Below, in pieces: positions 36,163 to 45,871 of a DNA stretch of 64,000 nucleotides (positions are counted from its first letter, which is position 1; each line of letters opens with the position of its first letter). The notes under the pieces were generated by a model, which worked only from the letters and a program-made list of their open reading frames with translations, did no database searches and was not told the origin of the DNA. The stretch covers positions 1,488,001 to 1,552,000 of the forward strand of contig NZ_JBDOIO010000003.1 in the NCBI RefSeq assembly GCF_039831995.1, given 5' to 3'. The translations under genes were made by a program, and so were the position numbers. Source of the stretch: Paenibacillus pabuli (GTDB taxonomy: Bacteria > Bacillota > Bacilli > Paenibacillales > Paenibacillaceae).

Positions 36163-36609
36163 CTACTCCTCTACCTGGAATATCGAATCCACAATAAGGG
36201 GGAGGTTATCCCGTACAGAAACAGCTCCAAAAACCGAACGTGCATGCACACCCTTTTCCTCAAATACATCCATCATTAGATCTGAAAACCCGTTCAACAC
36301 CTTGTGGTGTTCCTGATAATAAGCCGATGCGTTAACAAAACCCTGAACTTTGACCACACGTTTCACCCGATCCAGTGAACCCAGCACATCCTGGACTACA
36401 GCGAGCACCTCAATCCCGGCATTTCGAGCAAATTCGTATCCCTGTTCGGTCGTGAAGTCCTCTCCCAATTTGCCACGCTCCACCGTATCCGGACCTTTCC
36501 CTGATACATACATTAACCCATTTACAATAACTGCATTGGCATACTTCGCAGCTGGAGCGCTTGCCTCAGGCAAAATAATCCCCAGTTCACTCAATCTCGC
36601 TGCTATCAT
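36163..36609 (-). CDS. RidA (YjgF/YER057c/UK114) family protein
   Basis: This 148-residue protein has the RidA signature elements: PAAKYANAVIVNGLMYVSGKGP, EQGYEFARNAGIEVLAVVQDVLGSLD and FGAVSVRDNLPLIVDSIF (each shown in family order). RidA members hydrolyse reactive enamines and imines, but this one belongs to the longer subtype with a N-terminal lead (ARLSELGIILPEAS), whose activity is less certain. ATG at 36609 has GGGAGGG 6 bases upstream; the frame is open to 36750 without support. It heads the seven-gene run. Confidence 0.9.
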   Translation of the reverse strand: MIAARLSELGIILPEASAPAAKYANAVIVNGLMYVSGKGPDTVERGKLGEDFTTEQGYEFARNAGIEVLAVVQDVLGSLDRVKRVVKVQGFVNASAYYQEHHKVLNGFSDLMMDVFEEKGVHARSVFGAVSVRDNLPLIVDSIFQVEE

Positions 36610-36982
36610 CGCTTTCCCTCCCGAGAGACAAATGTCAAAACGCGAATCTATCAATATATTACTATTTTGGATAAACATTAATATACGCTCGATCTTAGGC
36701 TTAAGCAATGACCCGCTTGGATCATGATGACTATTCCTTTCTGTTTCCATGAAGGTCCCTTATATCTATGTGACTTAATGCTCTAGTCCAGCTTCTTATA
36801 GTTTATCAGATCCTTGGATCAACCAAAAATGCTTCTAAGATTCAATTTTGTCATAGGATTAATTATTATATTAATTCTATTTATCTGAAAACGTTATATT
36901 GTAATTCCTAACATTCTCTATTACGATAGATAGATACAAACAATCACAGAAATCATCTGTTTACTCAAAGGAGGACGTTATC
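36610..36982. other. Divergent intergenic region, RidA operon / propeller glycosidase
   Basis: This 373-base AT-rich stretch has no supported gene. It should contain the promoter of the seven-gene run on the minus strand and of the glycosidase on the plus strand. One cre-like site is visible at 36886-36899. Confidence 0.5.
36886..36899. promoter_or_regulatory. cre-like site upstream of the propeller glycosidase
   Basis: TGAAAACGTTATAT matches 12 of 14 positions of TGWAANCGNTNWCA and lies 84 bases before the TTG start at 36983. Catabolite repression of this sugar gene would be expected. Confidence 0.4.
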
Positions 36983-37927
36983 TTGAATGCACCCTTATTT
37001 CGTGATCCCATCTTCGATGGAGCGGCTGATCCGGTCGTTGTATGGAACCGTGCTGAACAGACCTGGTGGATGATCTACACCAACCGCAGAGCTACCGCAG
37101 GAGGACCGAAGTTTGCCTGGGTTCATGGCACGGATCTCGGTGTTGCCTCATCGTCCGATGGAGGACAGACGTGGACCTATCGTGGTACGTTAACGGGTTT
37201 GGAGCATGAATGGGGTCATAATACGTTCTGGGCGCCGGAAATTTTTTGGCATGATAACACGTATCACATGTATGTCAGTTATATTCAAGGCGTGCCTCAT
37301 GACTGGCCTGGTCATGACCGTCACATTTTGCATTACACGAGCCCGGATCTACTGACCTGGACATATCATGGCAAACTGGAGCTAAGCTCAGACCGTGTCA
37401 TTGATGCCTGCATTTATCCGCTGCCGGATGGTCGCTTCCGCATGTGGTACAAGGATGAGACGAATGCTTCACATACTTATGCCGCAGACAGCACGGATCT
37501 TTACCATTGGGATGTTATCGGTCCGGTTATTACCGGCCGCGCTCATGAAGGTCCCAACGTTTTTCGCTTTCATAACAGCTACTGGATGATTGTGGATGAA
37601 TGGAGAGGACAGGCTGTATACCAATCGGATGATCTTGAACACTGGGAATGGAACAGTATGATCCTGGATCAGCCCGGGACACGTGAAGACGATGGTGTAA
37701 TCGGTTTGCATGCAGATGTTGTGGTTCAGGATGATACAGCCTATATTTTCTACTTTACGCATCCCGATCGCATCGAAGGGGTAGATCATGCGAGTGAGCC
37801 TGCGCGTCGTTCCTCGATTCAAGCTGCACGTCTGGAAGTTGTGAATGGGGTTATGGTCTGTAATCGGGATGAAGATTTGCAATTGAAGCTTCGTCCAGAG
37901 ACAGATGAAATTCATATTTCCGTTTGA
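36983..37927 (+). CDS. Five-bladed beta-propeller glycoside hydrolase (GH43-like)
   Basis: This 314-residue protein has the repeated blade pattern of GH43/GH117/GH130-type glycosidases: ADPVVVWNRAEQTWWMIYTN, then WAPEIFWHDNTYHMYVSY, VIDACIYPLPDGRFRMWYKD and EGPNVFRFHNSYWMIVDEW. Acidic residues in the ADP, APE and EGP motifs are candidates for the catalytic set. There is no signal peptide, so it acts on imported oligosaccharides. The start is TTG at 36983 with AAAGGAGG 8 bases upstream. It ends at a bidirectional terminator and opens the sugar-use locus. The exact family and linkage cannot be fixed from sequence. Confidence 0.8.
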   Translation: MNAPLFRDPIFDGAADPVVVWNRAEQTWWMIYTNRRATAGGPKFAWVHGTDLGVASSSDGGQTWTYRGTLTGLEHEWGHNTFWAPEIFWHDNTYHMYVSYIQGVPHDWPGHDRHILHYTSPDLLTWTYHGKLELSSDRVIDACIYPLPDGRFRMWYKDETNASHTYAADSTDLYHWDVIGPVITGRAHEGPNVFRFHNSYWMIVDEWRGQAVYQSDDLEHWEWNSMILDQPGTREDDGVIGLHADVVVQDDTAYIFYFTHPDRIEGVDHASEPARRSSIQAARLEVVNGVMVCNRDEDLQLKLRPETDEIHISV

Positions 37928-37980
37928 ACTGCATGAGGTAGAAGATTAGCATTCTCTCGGGACGGTAAAATTAGTGTAGC

Positions 37981-38028
37981 AAAGACCTGAACAAGTCCCT
38001 GCTGTCGCAGGCTTTCTCAGGTCTTTTT
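37981..38028. terminator. Bidirectional terminator, glycosidase / AraC regulator
   Basis: AAAGACCTGA (37981-37990) and TCAGGTCTTT (38017-38026) form a 10-bp stem enclosing a smaller hairpin, followed by TT on the plus strand. It lies between convergent genes. Confidence 0.75.
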
Positions 38029-38064
38029 GTACATCTGGGCATGGTCCTGTAATCGCTGGATCAA

Positions 38065-38937
38065 TTATGAGGGCCGTGAATTTCCACAACCCTGTCTGTA
38101 TGTTCGTGGAGACATCTGTACGGTTCGCTTGAACACTTTGCCAAAATGAGAAAAGTTGCTGAAGCCTGCACGCCAGGCGATCTCCGTAATGGAATCCTCA
38201 CTCTCCCGCAGCAGTCGCTGCGCTTCTTTCACCCGAAGCAAATTCAAATAATCGATGAAGGTAAATCCCGTGGTTTGTTTAAACAATCGACTGAGGTAAT
38301 GCGGACTGATTCGAAATTCTGCTGCGACTTCGGGCAGCGTCAGTGGGTTTTGATAATTTTCATTGAGGTAACGAACTACGGCTTGCGTCTTGGGATGAAG
38401 GACCGGCTCGCTCTCTACAGGATAGACCCTCCCCTGCTCCTGATTGCGATACGCGATCAGCAGCAATTCAATGGAGCGGTGGCGCAGCAGCAGACTGCTT
38501 CCAGCCTTAGGCTGAATCATCTCATCAATCATTTCATGAATGATCCGTTCTGCCGTTTCGCTAACAGGTGATGGAAGCCTTAACATCGGAACTTCCCATT
38601 CAAATGGCTCCTTTAACCTCTCCATCAACGCAGGGGCAATACTCATCTCTTCAAAAAGCTCCTGCTTCAGATACAGTACAATTCGTTCATGATCAGGCCT
38701 TCCACTTTCCAGCGTCTTATGTACTGCATTCCGGTCAACAAATACAAAATCCCCGGCTTTGACATGGTAGGAACGGTCTTTAATAAAATAGATGCGTTCA
38801 CCCTTCAGAAGATAATAAAGCTCATAATGATCATGGAGATGATCCGCGGTCATGGAATAATAGCCCACCCTGCGATCATATTCAATAGCCAAATATCCGG
38901 TGGAATCGTGGTAATCCGCTCGAAACGGCTGTGACAT
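38065..38937 (-). CDS. AraC-family regulator with cupin sensor domain
   Basis: This 290-residue protein has an N-terminal cupin (HDHYELYYLLKGERIYFIKD, with HVKAGDFVFVDRNAVHKT) and a C-terminal AraC double helix-turn-helix (LTLPEVAAEFRISPHYLSRLF and WRAGFSNFSHFGKVFK). This type senses a sugar and activates adjacent catabolic genes. ATG at 38937 has AAGGGGG 7 bases upstream. It is divergent from the Gfo/Idh/MocA gene, and the shared region has a near-perfect cre site, so it is the likely local regulator of the locus. Confidence 0.9.
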   Translation of the reverse strand: MSQPFRADYHDSTGYLAIEYDRRVGYYSMTADHLHDHYELYYLLKGERIYFIKDRSYHVKAGDFVFVDRNAVHKTLESGRPDHERIVLYLKQELFEEMSIAPALMERLKEPFEWEVPMLRLPSPVSETAERIIHEMIDEMIQPKAGSSLLLRHRSIELLLIAYRNQEQGRVYPVESEPVLHPKTQAVVRYLNENYQNPLTLPEVAAEFRISPHYLSRLFKQTTGFTFIDYLNLLRVKEAQRLLRESEDSITEIAWRAGFSNFSHFGKVFKRTVQMSPRTYRQGCGNSRPS

Positions 38938-38981
38938 GAAGCAGCCCCCTTTTCAAGGATTATAGCAAAATAAGCGGGGTT

Positions 38982-38995
38982 TGAAAGCGATTACG
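38982..38995. promoter_or_regulatory. Strong cre-like site in the divergent AraC/Gfo region
   Basis: TGAAAGCGATTACG matches 13 of 14 positions of the CcpA site consensus TGWAANCGNTNWCA. It lies between divergent starts at 38937 and 39063, so CcpA may repress both. Confidence 0.6.
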
Positions 38996-39062
38996 CAAAA
39001 AATGCGGCGAAAGAAGTATTCCCTTGTTATAGGCTAGAGCTATATTCAAGGAGGCGATAGAT

Positions 39063-40352
39063 ATGAGTAGCAAAAAACGCTATGTACTGGTCGGCACCGG
39101 TGGCCGTGCAGAATTTTTTTATGGAGCATTAGCGAAAAATTTCCGTGAACAATCTGAGCTCGCAGCTTTTTGTGATATTAATCAAACGCGGATGAATTAT
39201 GCGAATCAACTGCTGCAAGAACGATATCAATACAATGAGGTTCCTACCTATACAGCAGACCAGTTTGACCAGATGATTGAGAACGAGAAACCCGATGCCG
39301 TCATTGTAACCAGCGTTGACCGTACGCATCACAAGTACATTATTCGAGCAATGGAGCTTGGATGTGACGTCGTGACCGAGAAACCCATGACCATCGATGA
39401 GCACAAATGCCAGGATATCCTCGATGCTGCCAAACGGACCGGGCGAAATATCCGGGTTACCTTCAACTACCGATATGCTCCCCATCATACCAAGATCCGT
39501 GAGCTGATCATGAACGATACCATCGGTAAAGTAACCTCCGTTCATTTCGAGTGGCTGCTCAATACCCGGCATGGTGCAGACTACTTCCGTCGCTGGCACC
39601 GCGACAAACGTAACAGCGGTGGTTTACTCGTCCATAAATCCACCCATCATTTTGATCTCGTCAATTTCTGGATCGGCTCCCAGCCCGAAACGGTCTTTGC
39701 CTTCGGCGATCTCATGTATTATGGGCGTGAGAATGCCGAAGAACGCGGCGTTACCCAATTTTACAGCCGTGCCACCGGCAACCCGCTTGCTAAGGAAGAT
39801 CCTTTTGCCCTCCACCTGGATTCGGATGCGCACCTCAAAGCGATGTATCTGGATGCGGAGCCTGAGGACGGCTACCAGCGTGATCAGAGCGTATTCGGAG
39901 ATGGCATTAACATTGAGGATACGATGGGCGTGCTTGTCCAGTATCAGAACAAAGCCATTTTGACGTATTCCCTTGTTGCCTACCAGCCGTGGGAAGGATA
40001 CCGTATAGCCATTAACGGCACCAAAGGACGGATCGAGATGTCCATCGTTGAACAGTCTTATGTCAATTCACTCGGGGACAAAAGTCTCGAAGGCGCCCTG
40101 ATCGGTAAAACGCTTCGTGTGCTGCCCATGTTCGATGCCCCATATGAAGTGCATGTCGAAGAGCAAAAAGGCGGCCATGGCGGAGGCGATCCTGTTCTGC
40201 TCAATGATCTGTTCGGCAAGCCTGCGGAAGATCCGTACGCACGTGCTGCCAACCATATTGATGGAGCAAGATCCATCCTGACCGGCATTGCAGCCAACCG
40301 TGCGATTTCAACCGGGATGCCTGTCCACATCAAAAGCCTGGTTCAGTTTTAA
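39063..40352 (+). CDS. Gfo/Idh/MocA family oxidoreductase
   Basis: This 429-residue protein has an N-terminal Rossmann fold (VLVGTGGRAEFFYG), the typical EKPMTIDE motif with catalytic lysine, and a C-terminal alpha/beta domain with HFEWLLNTRHGADYFRRW and KSTHHFDLVNFWIG. Such enzymes oxidise or epimerise sugars and inositols using NAD(P). It is longer than the usual 330-390 residues. ATG at 39063 has AAGGAGG 9 bases upstream. It is divergent from the AraC regulator and followed by a terminator, then by the two-component genes. Its substrate presumably comes from the glycosidases of this locus. Confidence 0.92.
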   Translation: MSSKKRYVLVGTGGRAEFFYGALAKNFREQSELAAFCDINQTRMNYANQLLQERYQYNEVPTYTADQFDQMIENEKPDAVIVTSVDRTHHKYIIRAMELGCDVVTEKPMTIDEHKCQDILDAAKRTGRNIRVTFNYRYAPHHTKIRELIMNDTIGKVTSVHFEWLLNTRHGADYFRRWHRDKRNSGGLLVHKSTHHFDLVNFWIGSQPETVFAFGDLMYYGRENAEERGVTQFYSRATGNPLAKEDPFALHLDSDAHLKAMYLDAEPEDGYQRDQSVFGDGINIEDTMGVLVQYQNKAILTYSLVAYQPWEGYRIAINGTKGRIEMSIVEQSYVNSLGDKSLEGALIGKTLRVLPMFDAPYEVHVEEQKGGHGGGDPVLLNDLFGKPAEDPYARAANHIDGARSILTGIAANRAISTGMPVHIKSLVQF

Positions 40353-40390
40353 TTTGGTCAAAAGTTGTTTCTGCAACTGTCATGATTCAA

Positions 40391-40416
40391 GGCTGCGTAT
40401 TTACGCGGTCTTTTTT
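40391..40416 (+). terminator. Intrinsic terminator after the Gfo/Idh/MocA gene
   Basis: GGCTGCGTA / TACGCGGTC (9 bp with two G-U pairs) is followed by TTTTTT on the plus strand. Confidence 0.65.
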
Positions 40417-40483
40417 CCATTTGCAAACTCTTTTATGAATAAAAACGAAAATTGAATGACCACCAAGTTGAAGGAGGAAATGG

Positions 40484-42304
40484 ATGTTCTTTTCTTTAAA
40501 AAGCCGATTAATTGCCTTAATTCTTGTCCTGTTCGTCCTCTCGTTCGGCACGCTCTCCTTCCTGTTGTTTGCGGAATCCCGGGCTGTAATCCGTTCCTAT
40601 ATCGAGTCCTCTGCTCTCGAGAAAATGGAGGAATACGGCTCTTACATCGATATGGTACAAATGCAAATTTATGATGTAGCCTCTCTCGTCTTCAACAGCG
40701 ATATGGCGAAAAATTGGGATAATGCCATGAGTGACCCACAACTGTCCGAGGGGGAGAAAATGCTGGCTAACCTCGCCATGAGCCGCTTTCTGACGCAGGC
40801 CACAAACAGCTATACCAGCATTTCCGATGTGTCCATCTATCGGCGAAACGGGCTTCGGATTGGCGGCGAGAATCAGGTCGTGGGCGATCCTTCATTTTTG
40901 CAGGAAACATGGTATACGAACTTCTTCACATCCGGAGACCGGTGGCTGGCGGCACATACCGACGTTCATGAAAGGATCAGGGACCATGGCAACCCGGTGG
41001 TCAGCCTGCTTATGCCTCTCGGCACCTTCCATCATGCTACAGCACGGAATGTCATGAAGGTCAATGTAAGCGAGTCCTATTTTCTCGAACCCCTCAGCCG
41101 GATTCATCTGGCAAAGAACAGCACCATTTTTCTGCTCAATGAACAAGGTCAGCCCCTCCTCTCCCAACAAGCACACGAGCTTGGGGCCGGAACTCTATCC
41201 GACATCGAACATATTCGAAACCGCACACCAAAATCAGGCGTTGAATACCTGACCAATGAAGCGGGCGGACGAGACATGATGGTATACAAAAAACTCGGGC
41301 GAACAGGCTGGATGCTGGTAGGTCTGGCACCGGAAAAAGAGATGTATTCCTCTCTGCATAAACTTCAAACGACAACATTTGTGGTGACGATTGCCATAAT
41401 CCTGCTGTCTCTGTGTGCTGCCGCCTGGCTGTCCTATGGCGTAACGAAGCCCTTAACCCGTCTGGTCCTGGCGATGAGACAGGTGCAGCGGGGTGCGTTT
41501 GATCAGGCCGAATCCCTGCTTCCCCCAGACCAGAATGTACAGAGCGAGATTAGTTATGTGATCTCTACCTTTCGTTACATGATCGTCCGGCTGAGACAGC
41601 ATATCCAAAATGAATTTGAGCTAAAGCTGCTTCGGCAGCAGGCAGAATATAAGGCTCTCCTGATGCAGATCAATCCGCATTTTATGTTCAACACGCTGGA
41701 ACTGGTCAGCAGTCTCGCGATGCAGCGCCGAACGGACGACACCGTGCAGGTCATCGAGGATCTTGGGAAAATGATGAGGTACTCCATGCATACGAATGAC
41801 GATCGTGTGTCACTGGCCGAGGAACTTGCCTACGTCCGCCACTACATCTCCATTCTTCAAACCCGCTTCGGTCCGAAACTCGACATTTCTATTGAAGAAT
41901 CGGACAGGTTGGATCGCCTCGTCATGGTCAAGTTTATTCTGCAGCCGCTGATCGAGAATGCAGTTAAATACGCTTTCCAACACCAAACGACCGCCCAGGT
42001 GTGTATTCGAATCTGCAGAAAGGATGAACGCCTGCAGCTCCAAATTAAGGACAATGGTCCAGGCATGCCCCCTGACATTATATCCAGACTTCAGGATCCT
42101 GAGACTGCCACATCACCACTTGAACCGATGCTTCGCAATTCAAGCTGGCATATCGGACTTGGCAATGTGGTTGCCCGGTGCCGGCTGCATTACGGTTCCC
42201 TCTTTGCCATTCATATTACGAACGGGGATACCCAGGGCACTTGTATTGAACTGGTTCTGCCCGTACAGGAGGAAAATTATGTACAACGTATTGATCGCGG
42301 ATGA
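40484..42304 (+). CDS. YesM-type sensor histidine kinase
   Basis: This 606-residue kinase has an N-terminal membrane segment (about residues 8-28), an extracellular sensing domain, a second membrane segment (about 292-315), a HAMP domain (VTKPLTRLVLAMRQVQRG), a His_kinase domain with His399 in QINPHFMFNTLELVSSL and an HATPase (IENAVKYAF, DNGPGMP). It is the sensor type that accompanies YesN regulators in carbohydrate loci. ATG at 40484 has AAGGAGG 7 bases upstream. It overlaps the response regulator gene by 26 bases, which couples their translation. The signal is probably an extracellular oligosaccharide or its binding protein. Confidence 0.95.
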   Translation: MFFSLKSRLIALILVLFVLSFGTLSFLLFAESRAVIRSYIESSALEKMEEYGSYIDMVQMQIYDVASLVFNSDMAKNWDNAMSDPQLSEGEKMLANLAMSRFLTQATNSYTSISDVSIYRRNGLRIGGENQVVGDPSFLQETWYTNFFTSGDRWLAAHTDVHERIRDHGNPVVSLLMPLGTFHHATARNVMKVNVSESYFLEPLSRIHLAKNSTIFLLNEQGQPLLSQQAHELGAGTLSDIEHIRNRTPKSGVEYLTNEAGGRDMMVYKKLGRTGWMLVGLAPEKEMYSSLHKLQTTTFVVTIAIILLSLCAAAWLSYGVTKPLTRLVLAMRQVQRGAFDQAESLLPPDQNVQSEISYVISTFRYMIVRLRQHIQNEFELKLLRQQAEYKALLMQINPHFMFNTLELVSSLAMQRRTDDTVQVIEDLGKMMRYSMHTNDDRVSLAEELAYVRHYISILQTRFGPKLDISIEESDRLDRLVMVKFILQPLIENAVKYAFQHQTTAQVCIRICRKDERLQLQIKDNGPGMPPDIISRLQDPETATSPLEPMLRNSSWHIGLGNVVARCRLHYGSLFAIHITNGDTQGTCIELVLPVQEENYVQRIDRG

Positions 42305-43880
42305 TGAGATTGAAGTGCGAGAAGGCCTGAAGCTGAAAGCCGACTGGGATGGAATGGGTTTTGCCATCTCGGGGGAGGCCGCAAACGGAGTGGAAGCCGC
42401 TGGGTTGCTCCAATCGGGACACTATGACCTGCTCCTGACAGATATGAATATGCCGGTCATGGATGGGGTGAAGCTGCTCGATATCTGTAGAACCCACAAT
42501 CCATCCATCGAAATCATTATCATCACGGGATATGAAGATTTCCAGTATGCCAGGGCCGGTGTTCGGAACCATGCCATGGACTATTTGCTCAAGCCGGTAA
42601 CCCGGGAAGATCTGAGAGCAGCCTTGATCAGAATCAAGGAGGAATTGGATAAGAAACGTAAGGCTCGGGAGGACTCCGAAAGGACCCAATGGCGCCTGTC
42701 CCAATACTATCAACAGATGAAAACACACTTCATTCTGGATCTTGTCAAGGGCAGCAAGCTCCCTCCTTCTTCACTTCCTGAACGAATCCGATTGTTCCAT
42801 CTGGAAGAATGGCAGCATTCCGAGGTCTGCTTCCTGACTGCAGGTCTGCGGGAAATAAACCATATATCTGCTTCCGAGACTCGTGTCCCGGAGGACTTGC
42901 ACCTCCCGTTCCAGATGGTCTGTCATGAGATTGCTGAATCCTATACGGAAACTGCACTTGTATTTCAGGACACGGCCCATCCTGGAATCATGCATTTCAT
43001 GATATTGGACGGAGTGCAGCATGAGTTCTCGGAAAGACTGCGTGTACAGATGATGTCCTATCTGACCATGGAAGTGCAGATTGGAATTGGGCTGACGGTG
43101 ACAGGACTCGAACGATGGAAGGAAGGGTACGTCCATTCTCTTCTGGCATGGAACATGGCCGGACGTCAGGCTGAGCATGCTCAGACTATAGAGGCAACCG
43201 ATCACAGTCCACTGATTCCCGAGGAGATCAACCGCGCAATGCATCGCTGTCTTACTCGAGGGGAACTGGATTCCTTTCGCAGCATGATTCGAAAAGAACT
43301 GGGCGATGCCTTCCGGCGCTCCCCTTCCCGTTTAATTCGCTGTCTTTTACAAATTTCACTGCTGATGGAATCTGCCACCGTGGACTGCATGCGACATGCT
43401 CATAGCACCCAATCCCGCTGGATTTCTCCTGAATGGGTACTGTGGCTGGAGACTCCCGAACAAGCAGAACGGCTGCTGATGCAGTGGGCACAAGATTTTG
43501 CAAACGGGCAGCAGCCAACCGAGATCGCAGAAGAGACCATGATCGAATCAGCAAAATGCTATATTGAAGAAAACTACATGCAGGAAATAACGCTCACCTC
43601 CCTCGCTGAGCAGTTTAATTACCACCCTACCTATTTCTCGGAAATGTTCAAGGAAGGCGCAGGCATCTCCTTTATTCAATATTTGACGGAAACCCGGATG
43701 AAACACGCAACACGTTTACTGAAGGAAACGCAATTGAGCGTATGGGATATCACGGAGCTTACAGGCTTCTCTTCCCCGAGCTATTTTAGCGCCCGATTTA
43801 AAAAGGTACACCACATGAGTCCTTCCGAGTACCGGGTGCTTCAATCCGAAAAAATCGCTAATGAGAATCCGAAGAAATGA
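42279..43880 (+). CDS. YesN-type response regulator with AraC DNA-binding domain
   Basis: This 533-residue protein has a receiver domain (MYNVLIADDEIEVREG, phosphoryl site Asp55 in LLTDMNMPVMDG), a long central region of unknown fold and a C-terminal AraC helix-turn-helix (ITLTSLAEQFNYHPTYFSEMF, GFSSPSYFSARFKKVHHMSP). It should activate the ABC transporter genes that follow. ATG at 42279 has AGGAGG 6 bases upstream, within the end of the kinase gene. The frame is open to 41958, but that part only overlaps the kinase. Confidence 0.95.
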   Translation: MYNVLIADDEIEVREGLKLKADWDGMGFAISGEAANGVEAAGLLQSGHYDLLLTDMNMPVMDGVKLLDICRTHNPSIEIIIITGYEDFQYARAGVRNHAMDYLLKPVTREDLRAALIRIKEELDKKRKAREDSERTQWRLSQYYQQMKTHFILDLVKGSKLPPSSLPERIRLFHLEEWQHSEVCFLTAGLREINHISASETRVPEDLHLPFQMVCHEIAESYTETALVFQDTAHPGIMHFMILDGVQHEFSERLRVQMMSYLTMEVQIGIGLTVTGLERWKEGYVHSLLAWNMAGRQAEHAQTIEATDHSPLIPEEINRAMHRCLTRGELDSFRSMIRKELGDAFRRSPSRLIRCLLQISLLMESATVDCMRHAHSTQSRWISPEWVLWLETPEQAERLLMQWAQDFANGQQPTEIAEETMIESAKCYIEENYMQEITLTSLAEQFNYHPTYFSEMFKEGAGISFIQYLTETRMKHATRLLKETQLSVWDITELTGFSSPSYFSARFKKVHHMSPSEYRVLQSEKIANENPKK

Positions 43881-44006
43881 GATTCCGGCCGCTTCGCTTC
43901 CCAGGTTAAGATGAGGCTATCAGGACGTTCAGTACTTGATATGTAAGCGGATTCAGTATTCGCAATCTGAACGGCCATCCACTCTTAGCCCGAAGGGAGG
44001 CAAATC

Positions 44007-44921
44007 ATGAAAAAAATGTCCACGCCCTTATACGGCCAGCAAAATAAGACAGCCTACTTGTTCCTGCTGCCTTGGCTAATCGGACTGTTCTGTCTAACAT
44101 TGGGGCCTATGGCTGCATCGCTGTACTTATCCATGACCAAATTCAATCTGTTATCGCCGCCAACGTGGACGGGGCTCAGCAACTATGTGCAAATCTTCAG
44201 TGAAGATGATACGTTTCGCAGATCGCTGGGACTTACCTTCTTTTATGTCTTCTTGTCCGTCCCACTCCGGCTCGCATTTGCGCTGCTGGTAGCGATGGCG
44301 CTAAACAAAGGTATTCGCGGCCTCGGTATCTATCGAACCGTGTATTACATCCCTTCTCTCCTGGGGGGAAGCGTAGCCATTGCCATTGTCTGGCGCCAAA
44401 TCTTTGACGGTAACGGACTCGTCAATCAGTTCCTGAACTGGTTCGGCATAGCGGGGCCTTCCTGGATTGCACACCCCGACTATGTCATTTATACCATCGT
44501 AACCTTATCCGTGTGGCAATTCGGGTCGGCGATGGTGATCTTTCTGGCTGGCCTGAAGCAGATTCCTGCTGACCTCTATGAAGCATCCGATGTGGACGGT
44601 GCCAGCAAACTGCGCCAATTCTTTCGCATCACACTGCCAATGCTGTCACCGGTCATTTTTTTCAACCTGATCATGAGCATGATCAATTCCTTCCAGGCCT
44701 TCACTCCGGCATATGTCATTGGAGACGGTCGCGGAGGGCCACTGGATGCCACCATGTTTTACACCCTGTATCTGTATCTGAAAGGCTTCTCGTTCTTTGA
44801 TATGGGTTATGCCTCGGCACTGGCTTGGATCATGCTGGTCATCATCGGTATATTCACTGCCTTCGTCTTTCTCACATCCAGGTTCTGGGTATTTTATGGC
44901 GACAATCAGGAGGGGAGGTAA
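44007..44921 (+). CDS. Sugar ABC transporter permease (MalF/UgpA-like)
   Basis: This 304-residue protein has six predicted membrane segments and the EAA loop motif EASDVDGASK with the downstream FRITLPML. It is the first permease of a CUT1-type importer. ATG at 44007 has GGGAGG 6 bases upstream. Its stop codon overlaps the next start as TAATG. The ATPase is absent, as is usual for CUT1 systems sharing a common MsmX-like ATPase. Confidence 0.95.
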   Translation: MKKMSTPLYGQQNKTAYLFLLPWLIGLFCLTLGPMAASLYLSMTKFNLLSPPTWTGLSNYVQIFSEDDTFRRSLGLTFFYVFLSVPLRLAFALLVAMALNKGIRGLGIYRTVYYIPSLLGGSVAIAIVWRQIFDGNGLVNQFLNWFGIAGPSWIAHPDYVIYTIVTLSVWQFGSAMVIFLAGLKQIPADLYEASDVDGASKLRQFFRITLPMLSPVIFFNLIMSMINSFQAFTPAYVIGDGRGGPLDATMFYTLYLYLKGFSFFDMGYASALAWIMLVIIGIFTAFVFLTSRFWVFYGDNQEGR

Positions 44922-45766
44922 TGCATATGCCGTTCAAACGAAAGCTGATTCAAACCGGGAGACACACGGTCATTATCCTCCTTGGTCTGCTGATGCTGTA
45001 CCCGGTGTTATGGCTGATCTTCAGTTCGTTTAAACCCAATCATCTGATTTTTACGAACAGCAGTCTGATTCCAACCAGCTTCACACTGGATCATTACGTG
45101 AATGGCTGGAAAGGATTACAGGGCGTTTCCTTCGGCCGTTTCTTCGGCAACTCGGCTCTCATCTCAGTCATGAGCGTGCTGGGCAATGTCATCTCCTGTT
45201 CGCTTGCCGCCTATGCATTCTCCAGACTCCGGTTTAAGTTAAAAACGCTGTGGTTCAGCGTCATGCTGGTCACAATTATGCTGCCTTACCATGTAACGCT
45301 GGTACCTCAATATATTCTGTATAACGAGCTGCAGTGGATTAATACGTATTTCCCGCTTATTTTGCCGAAATGGCTGGCACAGGACTCCTTCTTCATTCTG
45401 CTTATGGTGCAATTTATCCGTGGTATTCCGCGGGAACTCGACGAGAGTGCAACAATTGACGGGTGCGGACAATCCCAGATTTTTTTCCGAATCGTAGTAC
45501 CTCTCCTTGTTCCTGCATTGATCACGACGGCGATCTTCACCTTTATCTGGAGCTGGGATGATTTCTTCAGCCAGATGATCTACCTGAGCAAGATCGATCT
45601 GTTCACCGTGCAGCTGGGCATTCGTTCCCTGTTTGATCCATCAGGACAATCCGATTGGGGAGCATTACTTGCCATGTCCACGCTGTCCCTGCTGCCTGTA
45701 ACGATCATCTTTCTGGTATTTCAGCGCTATTTTCTCGAAGGCATTGCTACAACCGGTCTGAAGTAA
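44921..45766 (+). CDS. Sugar ABC transporter permease (MalG/UgpE-like)
   Basis: This 281-residue protein has six predicted membrane segments and the EAA-type motif DESATIDGCGQ. It is the second permease of the CUT1 importer. The ATG at 44921 shares one base with the stop codon of the first permease, and GGAGG lies 7 bases upstream; an ATG at 44927 is also possible. An open frame back to 44825 overlaps the first permease and is not used. Confidence 0.94.
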   Translation: MHMPFKRKLIQTGRHTVIILLGLLMLYPVLWLIFSSFKPNHLIFTNSSLIPTSFTLDHYVNGWKGLQGVSFGRFFGNSALISVMSVLGNVISCSLAAYAFSRLRFKLKTLWFSVMLVTIMLPYHVTLVPQYILYNELQWINTYFPLILPKWLAQDSFFILLMVQFIRGIPRELDESATIDGCGQSQIFFRIVVPLLVPALITTAIFTFIWSWDDFFSQMIYLSKIDLFTVQLGIRSLFDPSGQSDWGALLAMSTLSLLPVTIIFLVFQRYFLEGIATTGLK

Positions 45767-45871
45767 GTACCGATTAAGGATTACAAGGCTACGGTCTGCC
45801 ACTGTCCACATGCTTCACGTTTCAAGTACGGACAAATTTTCGCAATCACATATTCGTTGGGAGGATGAACG

